Shown here piece after piece: positions 12,055-22,884 of a stretch of 64,000 bases of DNA. This DNA is from Apium graveolens (taxonomy: Eukaryota; Streptophyta; Magnoliopsida; Apiales; Apiaceae). The translations under genes and the position numbers were made by a program. The notes below the pieces were generated by a model. The model was not told where the DNA came from, did not search any database, and worked only from the letters and a program-made list of their open reading frames with translations. Position 1 is the stretch's first letter. Every line of letters begins with the position of its first letter. The DNA lies in assembly GCF_009905375.1 (NCBI RefSeq), contig NW_027418147.1:118204-182203 (forward strand), written 5' to 3'.

Positions 12055-15000
12055 TGTTACGCCCCCAAATCTGGGTCAGAGGATTTGGTCGTCACTATAA
12101 AACTTCAATCCAAATCAACCTGTTTAATCAATAATTAAATGCCAGCGGAAGATATTTAACATTTATGACCCGAAACTAATCCAAGATCTTTTAAGGTTAC
12201 AGTTCTAGAAACAAGAAATCCAAATTCCACAAATAAATTTTTTTTCTTTCTTTTGACACTCTTTTCAATAAATTCCAACTCACAATTAAACCCACTAGTA
12301 TAACTTCGAAATGAAGTATACTAGGCCCAAATAAAATAAACAACTATAATATACTATAATATAAACAACTTTATACAATAGAACTTACACTAGCCCGCAA
12401 ACCCTGGATCAACCACCTTCCAAAAGCTTCTTCTTTGCTTCCTCGAATTACGCAGCTAAACAGCGCAAGCTAATCCTCACTGGAGGTTAAATTTAAAAAC
12501 AGGCAAGTATGAGCGAAAGAAATGCTCAGCAAGATCATTATGACATATATATATATATGGTCATTTTGATATAAAACCGACATCTGCAATAGCGTAGATC
12601 ATTTAAAAAAAACATAATTGCTGAAAAAGAAAATTTATTAAAGAATCGGATAATTGTTTCTCACTGTATTCAAAACTCTTTTGAATATTTTCGAGCGAAA
12701 TGCTTCAGCAATACTTTAAATCTTGACGAGAATGAAACTCGTAAAATAGTGTTTACGGAAATATCGTAAACCACAATAACATGAAACAATGATTATGAAT
12801 TGAATCATAAACTTTACTCAAAACCGAACTCTTGAAATTAATACTTATTTTGTTATCATATCAAATTAGATATCACTACGAACTTTGATGTTCACAACAT
12901 CCCATACTGAAGTCAACACCAATCATCTGAACTAATACCACCTTTGATATTTAACAACAAACTAAGTATTCTCAAAATAAGAAACTGAATCAAAACCACA
13001 TTTCATCTTTTATCCGAAAACAAAATACTTAATAAATCATTCCTTGTAAGATGTCAAAAGCAATATAATAATTTAGATTGAAATCCTCGAACGACGGTGT
13101 GTTGCCGCCGGTGATCAGCCGCGGAGCAACACCGGTATGCCGAAGCATATCCAACTAAACAAAGGGGTACCCATGGCACATATCGGCCTAGCAAGGTGTT
13201 ATATCCTGTATAACACATAGCTCACGCTGGACCGCCGCCACGGCCTCTTACGCAACCATCCAATCTTAAAAACATTTTATTGAAAGGGGTCATAATACTC
13301 GACACCCTTATAAATTTTATTCCCCCATTTACTTGGGAAGGAATACTCGCAAAACCAACTCATTTTTCTCAAAACCCAAAACATTTAAAAATCCATTCAT
13401 TTGATAAGTAAAATCACTTAGCTATTCTGAACATTGAATAGCAGAAGAATATTTGCATGATAATTCAGCGATATGTAAAACATTTATCGATTCTAAACTG
13501 AGAATAGGAAAAGCAATACTTGCATGATAAGATTTAAAATAAATATCACTTAAATAATAAGTGATGATAGGGATACTTGCATAATATGAATCGAATTAAA
13601 CGTCACTTGAATGATAAGTGAGGTTAGGGTACTTGCCTTTGGGTTTTTAGCAGTTAGTCACACTCGCAAACACGCATCAGTTCTGACATTCTGTCTTAAG
13701 ACATCACCGTCCTTCTATTCAACACTTGACTAATATGCAGCTCCTGCAATCGCTAGAAGCCAGATACCCAATACCATTCCATCTCATTCCTTATCCAACG
13801 TCTTGTCCTGATCAACTCAAACGATCCGCATCTATAATTAAAAGATATAACTTTAATCGTCTAAACCGTAATAACTCGACGAAATGCGCGTCAAAACCCT
13901 ATTGTCTACCCATACGATAGCCCACACATAATTATAACCGACAAACACAAGACTCTTGACCCACGTACGCACGTAACTCACATAGCACATAAGCACTTAA
14001 CTTATATATCACATAATTCATATCACATAAGACTCAATTCGTCAAAAGGTTCGACTCGGTATGTTTAAAACGAAAATCGGGTCAAAAATATGATTTATCG
14101 ATCAAAAATCGACTCAAAATGATTCGTAAAACAAGCGACCTTTCGAAACAAAAGAATTCGGGTCTCGAAAGTATTTTTATTGAAAGCGGAATATTTTTCT
14201 GAGTCTGTACGCATTCGTTTTGTATTAAACGGACGAACGATTGATTTATTATGAATTTTTGAACATTTTTCGGAACTAAAACGGGTCTCCGAATCATTTA
14301 ATAATAAAATAAAAGGGTTCAAACACCCTAAAATAATTTTATATGATTTATGGAGCCTGAAAAATAATTTAAAATAATATTTTAAAGCTCAAAACTATTT
14401 TTTTGAATTTTTAAATCAATTTTAAATAATTAAATATAATTATTAGATCAATTAAAATTAATTAATAACTAATTAAATTAATTAATCAATTAATATTTAA
14501 ATTAATTGACCAACTAAATAATTAATTATCAACTAATATTAATTAATTAAATAATTAAGATTTATTTTTGAAATAAAATAATTCTCAGAATAATTAAATA
14601 ATAAAATTTGGAAATTGACAATAATTAAAAACAATTTTTAAAATTAAAATATTGAATTTTGAATTAAAGTAAAAAGGAAATAGCAGAAACAGATTACTAA
14701 GATTTGAAATGGGTTTTCAAGGATCAAAACCGGGTTATATCCCGGGTCGAAACTGACCCGACCGGGTCGTTCAAGAACAGGCCGGCCGGTGCAGATTCCG
14801 GCGGCCGGGAACGAACTCCGGCGACCCTAATCCAGGTAATTTACGAATTGTCTGGCACAGTTCTTACTACTGTTCGATTCCAGTCTATTACAGCAACAAC
14901 AACAACGATTCGACGTATCAAAATCATCCTCGCGGCTCTGTTTCCGGCGAGAACCGCCATTAACGCCGGCAATTTCTTCGAGTTTTCCGGCAAAACTCGA

Positions 15001-16375
15001 ATTCAGTCGTTCTTAAACCAAACTTCATGAAACATGGCTCGGATTAACGCTCTGATTATGCACAATCAGTTTATAACCTCAAAATAACCCAAAAATCAGT
15101 TAAACAAAAAGCCCCAAATTCGGGTATAAACCCTAAAAATACGAATTAGAAAATTACCAAATCTCAATTAATTTTGATGCTAAAATCAGATAGAACAGAT
15201 TGAGGGCTTCACAACGGATATTCATACTTGTGATTTGGTGTTCAATAACACCTTCAAAATTGACTTTGATTTTTCAGAATTCTCCAAGAACACCAAGAAC
15301 ACATATTCAAGAAATTTCCAGAAAATCAAACCTTAATTTCTATATGATATTGAACTCTATTTTTGAAGTATAATATACCAAATCGACCAGAAAAACATGC
15401 TCTACAACATGGAAGCATCAAATCACATCAAGAACATCAAGAACAAATTTTCATAATTTAATTATCAAATAATTCGAATATAAATAAATAAATAAGAAAA
15501 TTACCATGATTTCTGGAAAGAAACTGATGATTGATACAGAAAGAAGATTTCGAGAGCTTCGTTTTGATATGCTGCACGCCCGAATCGGAGTTCGATAACG
15601 CCTTCATTCGTGTGTTTGATTCTCGGAAACGTATCGGTTTCTCGGGTTTTTTTCTGTATTTATGGTGTTTTAACTGGTTGCAAATGAATAAACGGAATAA
15701 ACGAAATAAGAAATAGGCTATTTATATTTATGGAATATTGGATCATTCTGGGTCGTTTTGGATCGTTAAATTAGTTGCTTAGCCGCTAAGTAACTATAAA
15801 AACGATACAATTCAATACCTGAATTGGATAATTATCAAAACCGGGCTTTTTATAAAACACCTTATACGAAAATAACGTAAAAATATCCCGTCTCTCGAGA
15901 ATACGGGTTTTATTGATTACCGAAATAACTATCGTATCGAAAATATTGCGCCGGGCCGCGCACGGGTCAAACCGTAATCCGGATTGAAAAAGTCAAAACA
16001 CAGAAAATGTCCGGAATTACCAGATTAGGTTAGGAAGGAGTTTTCGGAAGAGTTTCGGGTTGTAAAAACGCAAAAACGATTGAAGTCGGATGATTCCGGG
16101 CTTTATAAAATAATATTGGTAATTATTCAGAAAATAATTAATAATTCATAAATCTATATAAAATCATCTAACAGTCCAAAAATTACCAGAAATATATCAC
16201 AATTATCTAAATTCTATTCTGAACATATAAAAAAATTAAAATACTCAAATAATATCACATAAAAACACCCAAACATCAATTCCACTTATCAGATAATTCA
16301 CTAAAATTCACCTAAAATCACATAAATAATTCCAAATAATTATAATAATAATATTTGAAAATATGGGATATTACA
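12055..16375 (-). repeat. LARD LTR B (shared middle LTR)
   Basis: A 4321-bp LTR with TG...CA ends. It serves as 5' LTR for internal region 1 and 3' LTR for internal region 2. No target-site duplication is seen at its junctions with the internal regions, as expected if the array grew by recombination rather than by a second insertion. Confidence 0.92.
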
Positions 16376-16746
16376 ATCTACCCCCTTATAAGGATTCCGT
16401 CCTCGGAATCAGCAGAAGAAAGCACTAAGGGTTTTCTAACCAACTTTCCATTCTTGCATACTTAACTTTTCTCAAAATATTCATTAATACTGCAATTCCT
16501 TATACCGCAGAGTTATCATGAAAGCTTCACTTTGTATCTTGTTCCATCCACATCTTTTGACCAATTCTTCAATAGAATCGCTTTACTGATTGCGAGAAAG
16601 AAGAATAGAGAGAAAGATAAAGAGAAAGAAAAGAAAGTGAGAGATAGAAGTAAAGAAACAGATCGACTTTGTTATATGCCATTGATATTTTAATCATATT
16701 GCAATCCATTGTTGCTCTTGATAATCCCATCACATAACCCTGATTT

Positions 16747-17073
16747 TGTTGGTTTTAATCTAAACGTTAGTTTATTTCTATTTCTATTTATTGTTATTTA
16801 TGTTTAGTACGTGAAAGATGTAATGACTTGGTCTGCAGCGTTGGTTATGTTCAGGAGAGTCTTCAGGATTAGTTTGAGTAGTGGAGATAGTTTAGGAAAC
16901 GTTGGTACTGGTCCCTAATTTGTAGGGCTTTTATTTGTGTATTTATTTGTTTTCTCAGTTAATCAATAAACTATCAACTTCACGTATTTCTGTTTCTCTC
17001 GTTTAAACGTTATCATCTACATTTATATACACAGATATATATATATAGATTGATTTGCAAGTGGTATTTTACA
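16747..17073 (+). repeat. Copia 5' LTR
   Basis: A 327-bp LTR starting TGTTGGTTTTAATC and ending GTATTTTACA. Same length as the 3' LTR. It should hold the promoter; I did not place a start site. Confidence 0.96.
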
Positions 17074-17076
17074 TTG

Positions 17077-17088
17077 TGGTATCAGAGC
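17077..17088 (+). promoter_or_regulatory. Copia primer-binding site (tRNA-Met)
   Basis: TGGTATCAGAGC, three bases after the 5' LTR, complementary to the 3' end of initiator tRNA-Met. Confidence 0.95.
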
Positions 17089-17104
17089 TAGAATTCTTCA
17101 GCGG

Positions 17105-19003
17105 ATGCCCAAGTACATGCCTAGAGGAACAACAATGGAAACAAATAAGGTTAAGGAGGGAGGAGTTGGTCTGAATTACCCAATGCTGGCTTGAAGCAAC
17201 TATACAGCTTGGGCGATTAAGATGAGGGTGTTTATGCAAGCTCACACGGTGTGGGATGCTGTGGAACCCAAGGATCCAAAAGCGAAGGTGGAAGAAAGAA
17301 CGGACAAACTTGCATTGGCAGCGATCTACCAGGGGATCCCTGAAGACATGCTTTTGTCCCTCGCAGAAAAAACTACGGCTCAAGAGGCGTGGTCAGCCAT
17401 CAAAACGATGTGCCAAGGGGCTGATCGCGTTAAGAAAGCCAAGGTTCAAACTCTACGATCTGAGTTTGAGTCTTTAAAAATGAAGGAGACAGAACAACTT
17501 GACGAATTTTGTATGAAGCTAAATGGTTTGGTGGCAAACATTCGAGCTTTGGGAGAGGAAATTGAAGAAAATTATGTGGTGAAAAAATTACTAAGAGTTG
17601 TACCTTCAAAGTTTCTGCAAATAGCATCCACCATTGAACAATTTGGTGATCTGGAGAGTATGTCAGTCGAGGAGGCTGTGGGGTCGTTGAAGGCTCATGA
17701 GGAAAGGCTACGAGGCCAAAGTGAATCCAGTGGGGGGCAGTTACTTCTCACTGAGGACGCGTGGTTGAAAAAAGAAAAGGAGGAAGGGCAGCTGCTATTT
17801 ACCAGGGAAGAGTGGCTGAAGAGGTCACAATCGAGAGGCAAGAATTATGGAGATGTAAGCAGGTCTCAAGAAACGAATAGGGGACCTCGAGACAGAAGCA
17901 AAGTAAGATGCTTCAACTGTCTCAACTACGGCCACTACGCAGCCGAATGCAGAAAGCCTAAACGACAAAGCGGACAGAGAGTCGAGGTTAATATGGCACA
18001 AACTACAGATGAAGAACCTGCGCTGTTGATGCTGAAGTATGAAACGAGAAATCTGCTCCTGAGTGAGAAGGGTATGATACCAAAACTGGTGCAAGACACA
18101 GCTAACCAACAAGAGATTTCAAATGTTTGGTATCTGGACAACGGGGCAAGCAACCATATGACTGGGCACCGCTCGAAATTTACAAGTCTGAATGAGGATG
18201 TAACAGGCCAGGTGCGTTTTGGAGATGGGTCAACAATTAGCATAAAGGGCAAAGGAACGATTACATTCAGATGCAAAAATGGTGAAGAACGACAGTTTCA
18301 CGAGGTATACTACATTCCTAGCCTCTGCAATAATATTTTGAGTCTTGGTCAGCTATCTGAAAATGGAAATCGAGTTGGCTTGGATGGTGATTTTCTGTGG
18401 ATTCATAATGAAAATGGTAAATTACTTGTAAAAGTAAAACGGTCAGGAAATAGATTGTACAAGATTATTGTTGAAAGTGTCGAGTCCACATGTTTGTTGA
18501 CAAAAACAAATGAGTTGTCTTGGTTGTGGCATGAACGACTTGGCCATGTTAACTTTCATGCCATGAGTCTAATGTCTAAAAACAATATGGCTGCTGGTAT
18601 GCCTCTGATCGTGCAACCCAAGGAACCATGCACAGGCTGTCTCATGTCTAAACAAACGAGGAAGCCTTTTCCGGCGCAATCAAGCTACAGAGCGAAATCT
18701 GCATTGGAACTGGTCTATGGTGACTTGTGCGGGCCAATTACACCGGAAACTGCAAGCGGGAACAGGTATTTTTTCCTTTTAGTCGATGATTTTAGCAGGG
18801 TGATGTGGGTGTACATGCTAAAAACCAAGGATGAAGCTCTCAGTATTTTTAAAAGGTTCAAGGCCCAGGTGGAAGTTGGCCCAGAAAGAAAGATACGATG
18901 TTTTCGAACTGATAGAGGTGGGGAATTCTGTTCAAATGCTTTTAATTCCTACTGTGAGGATGCAGGGATCAGTCGTCAGTTCACAGCTCCTTGCACACCA
19001 TAG
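17105..19003 (+). pseudogene. Copia gag-protease-integrase, broken
   Basis: The natural start is probably the ATG at 17105, in frame with the rest, but a TGA at 17192-17194 interrupts the frame early; the longest open frame then restarts at ATG 17222. In order: copia-type gag (about 17170-17720), a CCHC zinc knuckle (CFNCLNYGHYAAEC, about 17909-17950), an aspartic protease site (WYLDNGASNHM, about 18128-18160), the pre-integrase zinc-binding region (WHERLGHVN, then CTGC), and the integrase core with acidic residues in YGDLCGP and FRTDRGGEF. An in-frame TAG at 19001-19003 cuts integrase just before its conserved glutamate region. Gag packages element RNA; protease and integrase process the polyprotein and insert the cDNA. 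It would no longer give a full product. Confidence 0.95.
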
Positions 19004-20233
19004 CAAAACGGCGTGGTTGAGAGACGAAACCGAACTGTTGTTGCTATGGCCAGGAGTTTTTTGAAGACAATGAAACTGCCATATTTCTTATGGGGCGAAG
19101 CAGTTCGCCACTCTATTTACATCCTCAATCGCCTACCTACGCGTGCTCTGTCAGATATAACACCGTATGAAGCTTGGACTGGTTGTAAGCCAAATCTGGA
19201 GCATATTCGAGTTTTCGGGTGTGTCACACACATGAAGATTCCTAGCGTATTAACCAAGAAGTTGGATGATCGTAGCAAGATGGTGATTAATCTGGGAAGA
19301 GAAACTGGAACCACGGCCTATCGTTTGTATGATCCTGTGACAAAACAAGTGCACATAAGTCGTGATGTGGTCTTTGAAGAAAAGAGAATATGGTCATGGG
19401 ATCAGCTTGAGGAAGGATACAAGTCACAGCAAAACTACTTCGAAATTTTTGGACGTGAGTCTGGGGACACAAACATAGACAAGGAAAATGAGGGTCTCAG
19501 CAACGAAGGCACTAATACGGCTCAGTCTACAGACACTAATGCTGGAAACTCGTCTCTGGAAGTGCTGTCTACGCCTGTAGCATCTCAGACTTCAGATATA
19601 TCTGAAAGTGATGGTTCTGCTGTTAGCAGTGAACCACAAAAGTTCAGAAGTCTTGATGACATCTACAACAACACAGATGTAGTCGAGTTGGAAGATGAGC
19701 TGTTACTTGCAGGAATGGATGAGCCTTTGAACTATGAACAGGCGTCAAGAAAGAAGGAATGGCGAGATGCCATGAAACAGGAGTTGGAAGCTGTTGAAAG
19801 AAATGCGACTTGGACACTGACTGATTTGCCACAGGGAAAGAAAACAATATACTTGAAGTGGGTCTTTAAGTTAAAGAAGGACTCAAATGGCGAGGTAGTG
19901 AAACACAAAGCAAGGATCGTGGCTAAGGGGTACGAGCAAGAATATGGAATCGATTTCGAAGAAATTTTTGCTCCTGTGACACGCTTGGAGACAGTTCATC
20001 TTATTCTTGCTTTGTCAGCCAAAAATGGGTGGGGAGTGCACCACCTAGATGTTAAATCAGCTTTTCTGAATGGGGAGCTAAAAGAGGAGGTTTATGTGTC
20101 ACAACCTCAGGGTTTTGAAAAACCTGGACAGGAGCACAAGGTTTACAAACTGCACAAGGCGTTGTATGGCCTGCGTCAAGCCCCCAGGGCTTGGTACTCG
20201 AAGCTGAGTAAATTTTGGAAAATATGGGTTTGA
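19004..20233 (+). pseudogene. Copia integrase C-terminus and RT N-terminus, broken
   Basis: Continues in the same frame after the TAG, starting with the NGVVERRNR region that holds the third acidic residue of integrase. It then runs through the integrase C-terminal part and a serine/threonine-rich linker (about 19480-19680) to reverse transcriptase (KWVFKLKKDSNGE, then HHLDVKSAFLNGELKEEVYV with the first catalytic aspartate). The frame ends at a TGA at 20231-20233. Homology continues one frame away from about 20215, consistent with loss of one base near 20205-20215. The overlap is a mutation, not a programmed shift. Confidence 0.93.
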
Positions 20234-20622
20234 CAAGGTGCCCATACGAGCACGCTGTGTACACAAGAAAGGTCGAAGGTGAGGTGTTAATCGTGGCTGT
20301 TTATGTTGATGATTTACTGGTAACGGGAACTAATGTAGCTGTCATAAGCGAGTTTAAAGAACAGATGGGAGAAACGTTTGACATGAGCGATCTGGGAACT
20401 CTCTCTTCTTACCTGGGAATCGAGGTTGAGCAGGGAAAAGGGTTCATCGAGCTTAAACAAGTTGCTTACGCCAAGAAAGTGCTAGAAAAAGCAGGCATGA
20501 GTGAGTGTAACCCAACTAAGTATCCAATGGAGCCGAAGCTTATGATTACAAAGGATGAAGGTGGAACAACAATCAACCCTACGGAGTTCAAAAGCATTGT
20601 GGGAGGTTTACGCTATCTCGTT
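20215..20622 (+). pseudogene. Copia RT palm segment, first copy
   Basis: RT continues here in frame 1. YVDDLLVTG (about 20302-20328) holds the paired catalytic aspartates, followed by the RT thumb region (SYLGIEVEQGKGF). The last 183 bp (20440-20622) are repeated at 20848-21030. After 20622 the frame runs into inverted gag sequence and stops at 20728-20730. Confidence 0.93.
20440..20622 (+). repeat. 183-bp RT direct duplication, copy 1
   Basis: Repeated at 20848-21030, offset 408 bp (a multiple of three, so both lie in frame 1). The copies differ at a few positions. Confidence 0.94.
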
Positions 20623-20847
20623 TCATACTTCAGCATCAACAGCGCAGGTTCTTCATCTGTAGTTTGTGCCATATTAACCTCGACTCTCTGTCCGCTTTGT
20701 CATTTAGGCTTTCTGCATTCGGCTGCGTAGTGGCCGTAGTTGAGACAGTTGAAGCATCTTACTTTGCTTCTGTCTCGAGGTCCCCTATTCGTTTCTTGAG
20801 ACCTGCTTACATCTCCATAATTCTTGCCTCTCGATTGTGACCTCTTC
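20616..20847 (-). other. Inverted copy of the element's own gag, inside RT
   Basis: These 232 bp are the reverse complement of 17818-18049, the gag zinc-knuckle region, with very few differences. The left junction shares 7 bases (TCTCGTT) between RT and inverted gag. The right junction shows no clear shared bases. The inverted segment lies between two copies of a 183-bp RT segment. This layout fits template switching during reverse transcription or a microhomology-driven repair event; it also adds a stop codon to RT. Confidence 0.95.
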
Positions 20848-21030
20848 GGGTTCATCGAGCTTAAACAAGTTGCTTACGCGAAGAAAGTGCTAGAAAAAGC
20901 AGGCATGGGTGAGTGTAACCCAACTAAGTATCCAATGGAGCCGAAGCTTATGATTACAAAGGATGAAGGTGGAACAACAATCAACCCTATGGAGTTCAAA
21001 AGCATTGTGGGAGGTTTACGCTATCTCGTT
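20848..21030 (+). repeat. 183-bp RT direct duplication, copy 2
   Basis: Second copy of 20440-20622, directly following the inverted gag segment and joining to intact downstream RT. Confidence 0.94.
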
Positions 21031-21669
21031 CATACGCGTCCAGACATCGCATATGCCGTTGGAATAATCAGTCGTTTTATGGAAAGGCCAACAGTCATGC
21101 ACTTGAACGCAGCTAAGCGTATTCTTCGTTACATCAAAGGTACGATCAACTATGGTTTGGTTTATTCTAAGGACAGTGGGAATAACGTTTTGACAGGGTT
21201 CTTAGATAGTGACTTGGCTGGTCATATCGATGACAGAAAGAGTACCGGAGGTGTGGTTTTCTATCTAAATGAGAGTGTGATAACCTGGGTTTCCCAAAAA
21301 CAAAAATGTGTTGCTTTGTCATCTTGCGAGGCTGAGTTTATGGCTGCTACCAGAGCAGCGTGTCAAGGAATATGGCTGCGAAAGTTGCTTGGGGAAATAA
21401 CTGATGATGTGGTTGGTCCTGTGGTGTTGTATATTGACAACAAGTCAGCTATCGATTTAGCTAAGAACCCGGTATTTCATGGTAGGTCAAAGCATATCGA
21501 CATACGCTACCACTTTATCAGGGAGTGCGTGGAGCGTGGGGAAATCGTCGTTAAACACATACGATCAGATGAACAACGTGCAGACATTCTTACAAAAGCT
21601 TTGCCGATTTTTAAGTTCGAGAAGATGCGTCTGTTGCTGGGAGTTAAGAATCTGAATAAGAACGTTTAG
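20848..21669 (+). pseudogene. Copia RT C-terminus and RNase H
   Basis: Open to a TAG at 21667-21669. It contains the end of RT (HTRPDIAYAVGIISRFM) and the RNase H domain, with GFLDSDLAG, SSCEAEFMAA and DNKSAIDLA carrying the conserved acidic residues, and ends in the usual copia C-terminal region (ADILTKAL). RNase H removes the RNA template after cDNA synthesis. The domain itself looks complete, but it is cut off from upstream RT by the rearrangement. Confidence 0.94.
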
Positions 21670-21670
21670 A

Positions 21671-21683
21671 TTAAGGGGGTGTT
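21671..21683 (+). promoter_or_regulatory. Copia polypurine tract
   Basis: TTAAGGGGGTGTT directly before the TG of the 3' LTR; the G run is the likely plus-strand primer. Confidence 0.88.
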
Positions 21684-22010
21684 TGTTGGTTTTAATCTAA
21701 ACGTTAGTTTATTTCTATTTCTATTTATTGTTATTTATGTTTAGTACGTGAAGGATGTAATGACTTGGTCTGCAGCGTTGGTTATGTTCAGGAGAGTCTT
21801 CAGGATTAGTTTGAGTAGTGGAGATAGTTTAGGAAACGTTGGTACTGGTCCCTAATTTGCAGGGCTTTCATTTGTGTATTTATTTGTTTTCTCAGTTAAT
21901 CAATAAACTATCAACTTCACGTATTTCTATTTCTCTCGTTTAAATGTTATCATCTACATTTATATACACATATATATATATATAGATTGATTTGCAGGTG
22001 GTATTTTACA
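21684..22010 (+). repeat. Copia 3' LTR
   Basis: 327 bp, seven single-base differences from 16747-17073, six of them transitions. Low divergence marks a fairly recent insertion. Confidence 0.96.
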
Positions 22011-22869
22011 GCTTTGACTTGATCATGATAACTCGGCTTAACTTGATTGGCATACCTTCGAATGTTTGGATTGATAAAATCATGGAATTTCAAAAAGAAA
22101 AGAATCTGATGCCATAACGGGACCAAAATCTGAATTTGAGAAAAAGTATTGTTGAAATAAGAGAATAACTGAGAGATCAATATGATCAAACGAACTTGGT
22201 ATTGCGTGTCCAAATCAAGACACTACTAAAGGTTGTTAACCTTCATGTATTCACAACACACACAAGTGATGGCGTCCCATCCAACTCCTATCACACAGAC
22301 AAGTATACCTTGTGTCCCCTATAGTTAGGGTTGTTCATCTCAGTCAGAATAAAAGAATATAAATGAATTCAAAATCAAATGAATAGAACTGATAAGATTT
22401 CAAAGATGATATTTCTGAAGGAAATGAAGTTCAGAGAAAAAAAAATTCTGGCACAAAATGAATAAATGGGTGTTAGGGAATATGTCTTTTAACTGATATT
22501 TCTTTTTGAGAGAAGTCAAAAGAATTTATAGAAAAAGAAGGTTTTGCCAAAGTCTTAATACTTATCTTCTGTCTGAACTCTTCTATTGACTTGTCGTCCG
22601 ATTCTAGACACTTCTTCACGTTCCAAAGATATCGATAATCTTCATCGTCGTCGAATCGTCATAGTCTCGAAAGATTCCGCCATAGAAGTTTGCAACTGCC
22701 AGGAGTTCCATCCAGCTCAGCACAACCATCTCAAACGAATACGCATTATCTTAACTTACTCGTTGGTACTATATCCAATAGTCCAACAGGAACTCGATAT
22801 GAGCTCAAACGTTCTCACATAGCTATACACACTTCTACACACTCTCGTTTCTAGTTTACTATAACCTCA

Positions 22870-22881
22870 GCTCTGATACCA
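22870..22881 (-). promoter_or_regulatory. Primer-binding site, initiator tRNA-Met (LARD unit 2)
   Basis: A minus-strand TGGTATCAGAGC identical to that at 12040-12051, three bases inside the end of LTR C. Confidence 0.9.
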
Positions 22882-22884
22882 ACC

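Larger units (their letters stand above)
16747..22010 (+). mobile_element. Ty1/copia LTR retrotransposon, defective
   Basis: A 5264-bp element with two 327-bp LTRs that differ at 7 positions by hand count. It has a PBS (17077-17088) and a purine tract (21671-21683). The flanking 5-bp duplication is GATTT (16742-16746) on the left and GCTTT (22011-22015) on the right, one mismatch. The polyprotein order gag, protease, integrase, RT, RNase H is that of Ty1/copia. It is inserted in LARD internal region 2, opposite to the LARD's own direction. The coding region is inactivated by two stops, a frameshift and a 408-bp internal rearrangement. Confidence 0.96.
16376..22884 (-). mobile_element. LARD internal region 2, split by a copia element
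   Basis: The same internal sequence as 10813-12054, interrupted at 16747-22010. It has the polypurine tract at 16376-16387 (one base shorter than in unit 1) and the PBS at 22870-22881. The left part ends GATTT and the right part begins GCTTT, where internal region 1 has an unbroken GCTTT. Confidence 0.88.

Noticed and set aside
20215..20233. Programmed frameshift in copia gag-pol
   Set aside because: The overlap lies within conserved RT, where no family member shifts; a one-base loss explains it.
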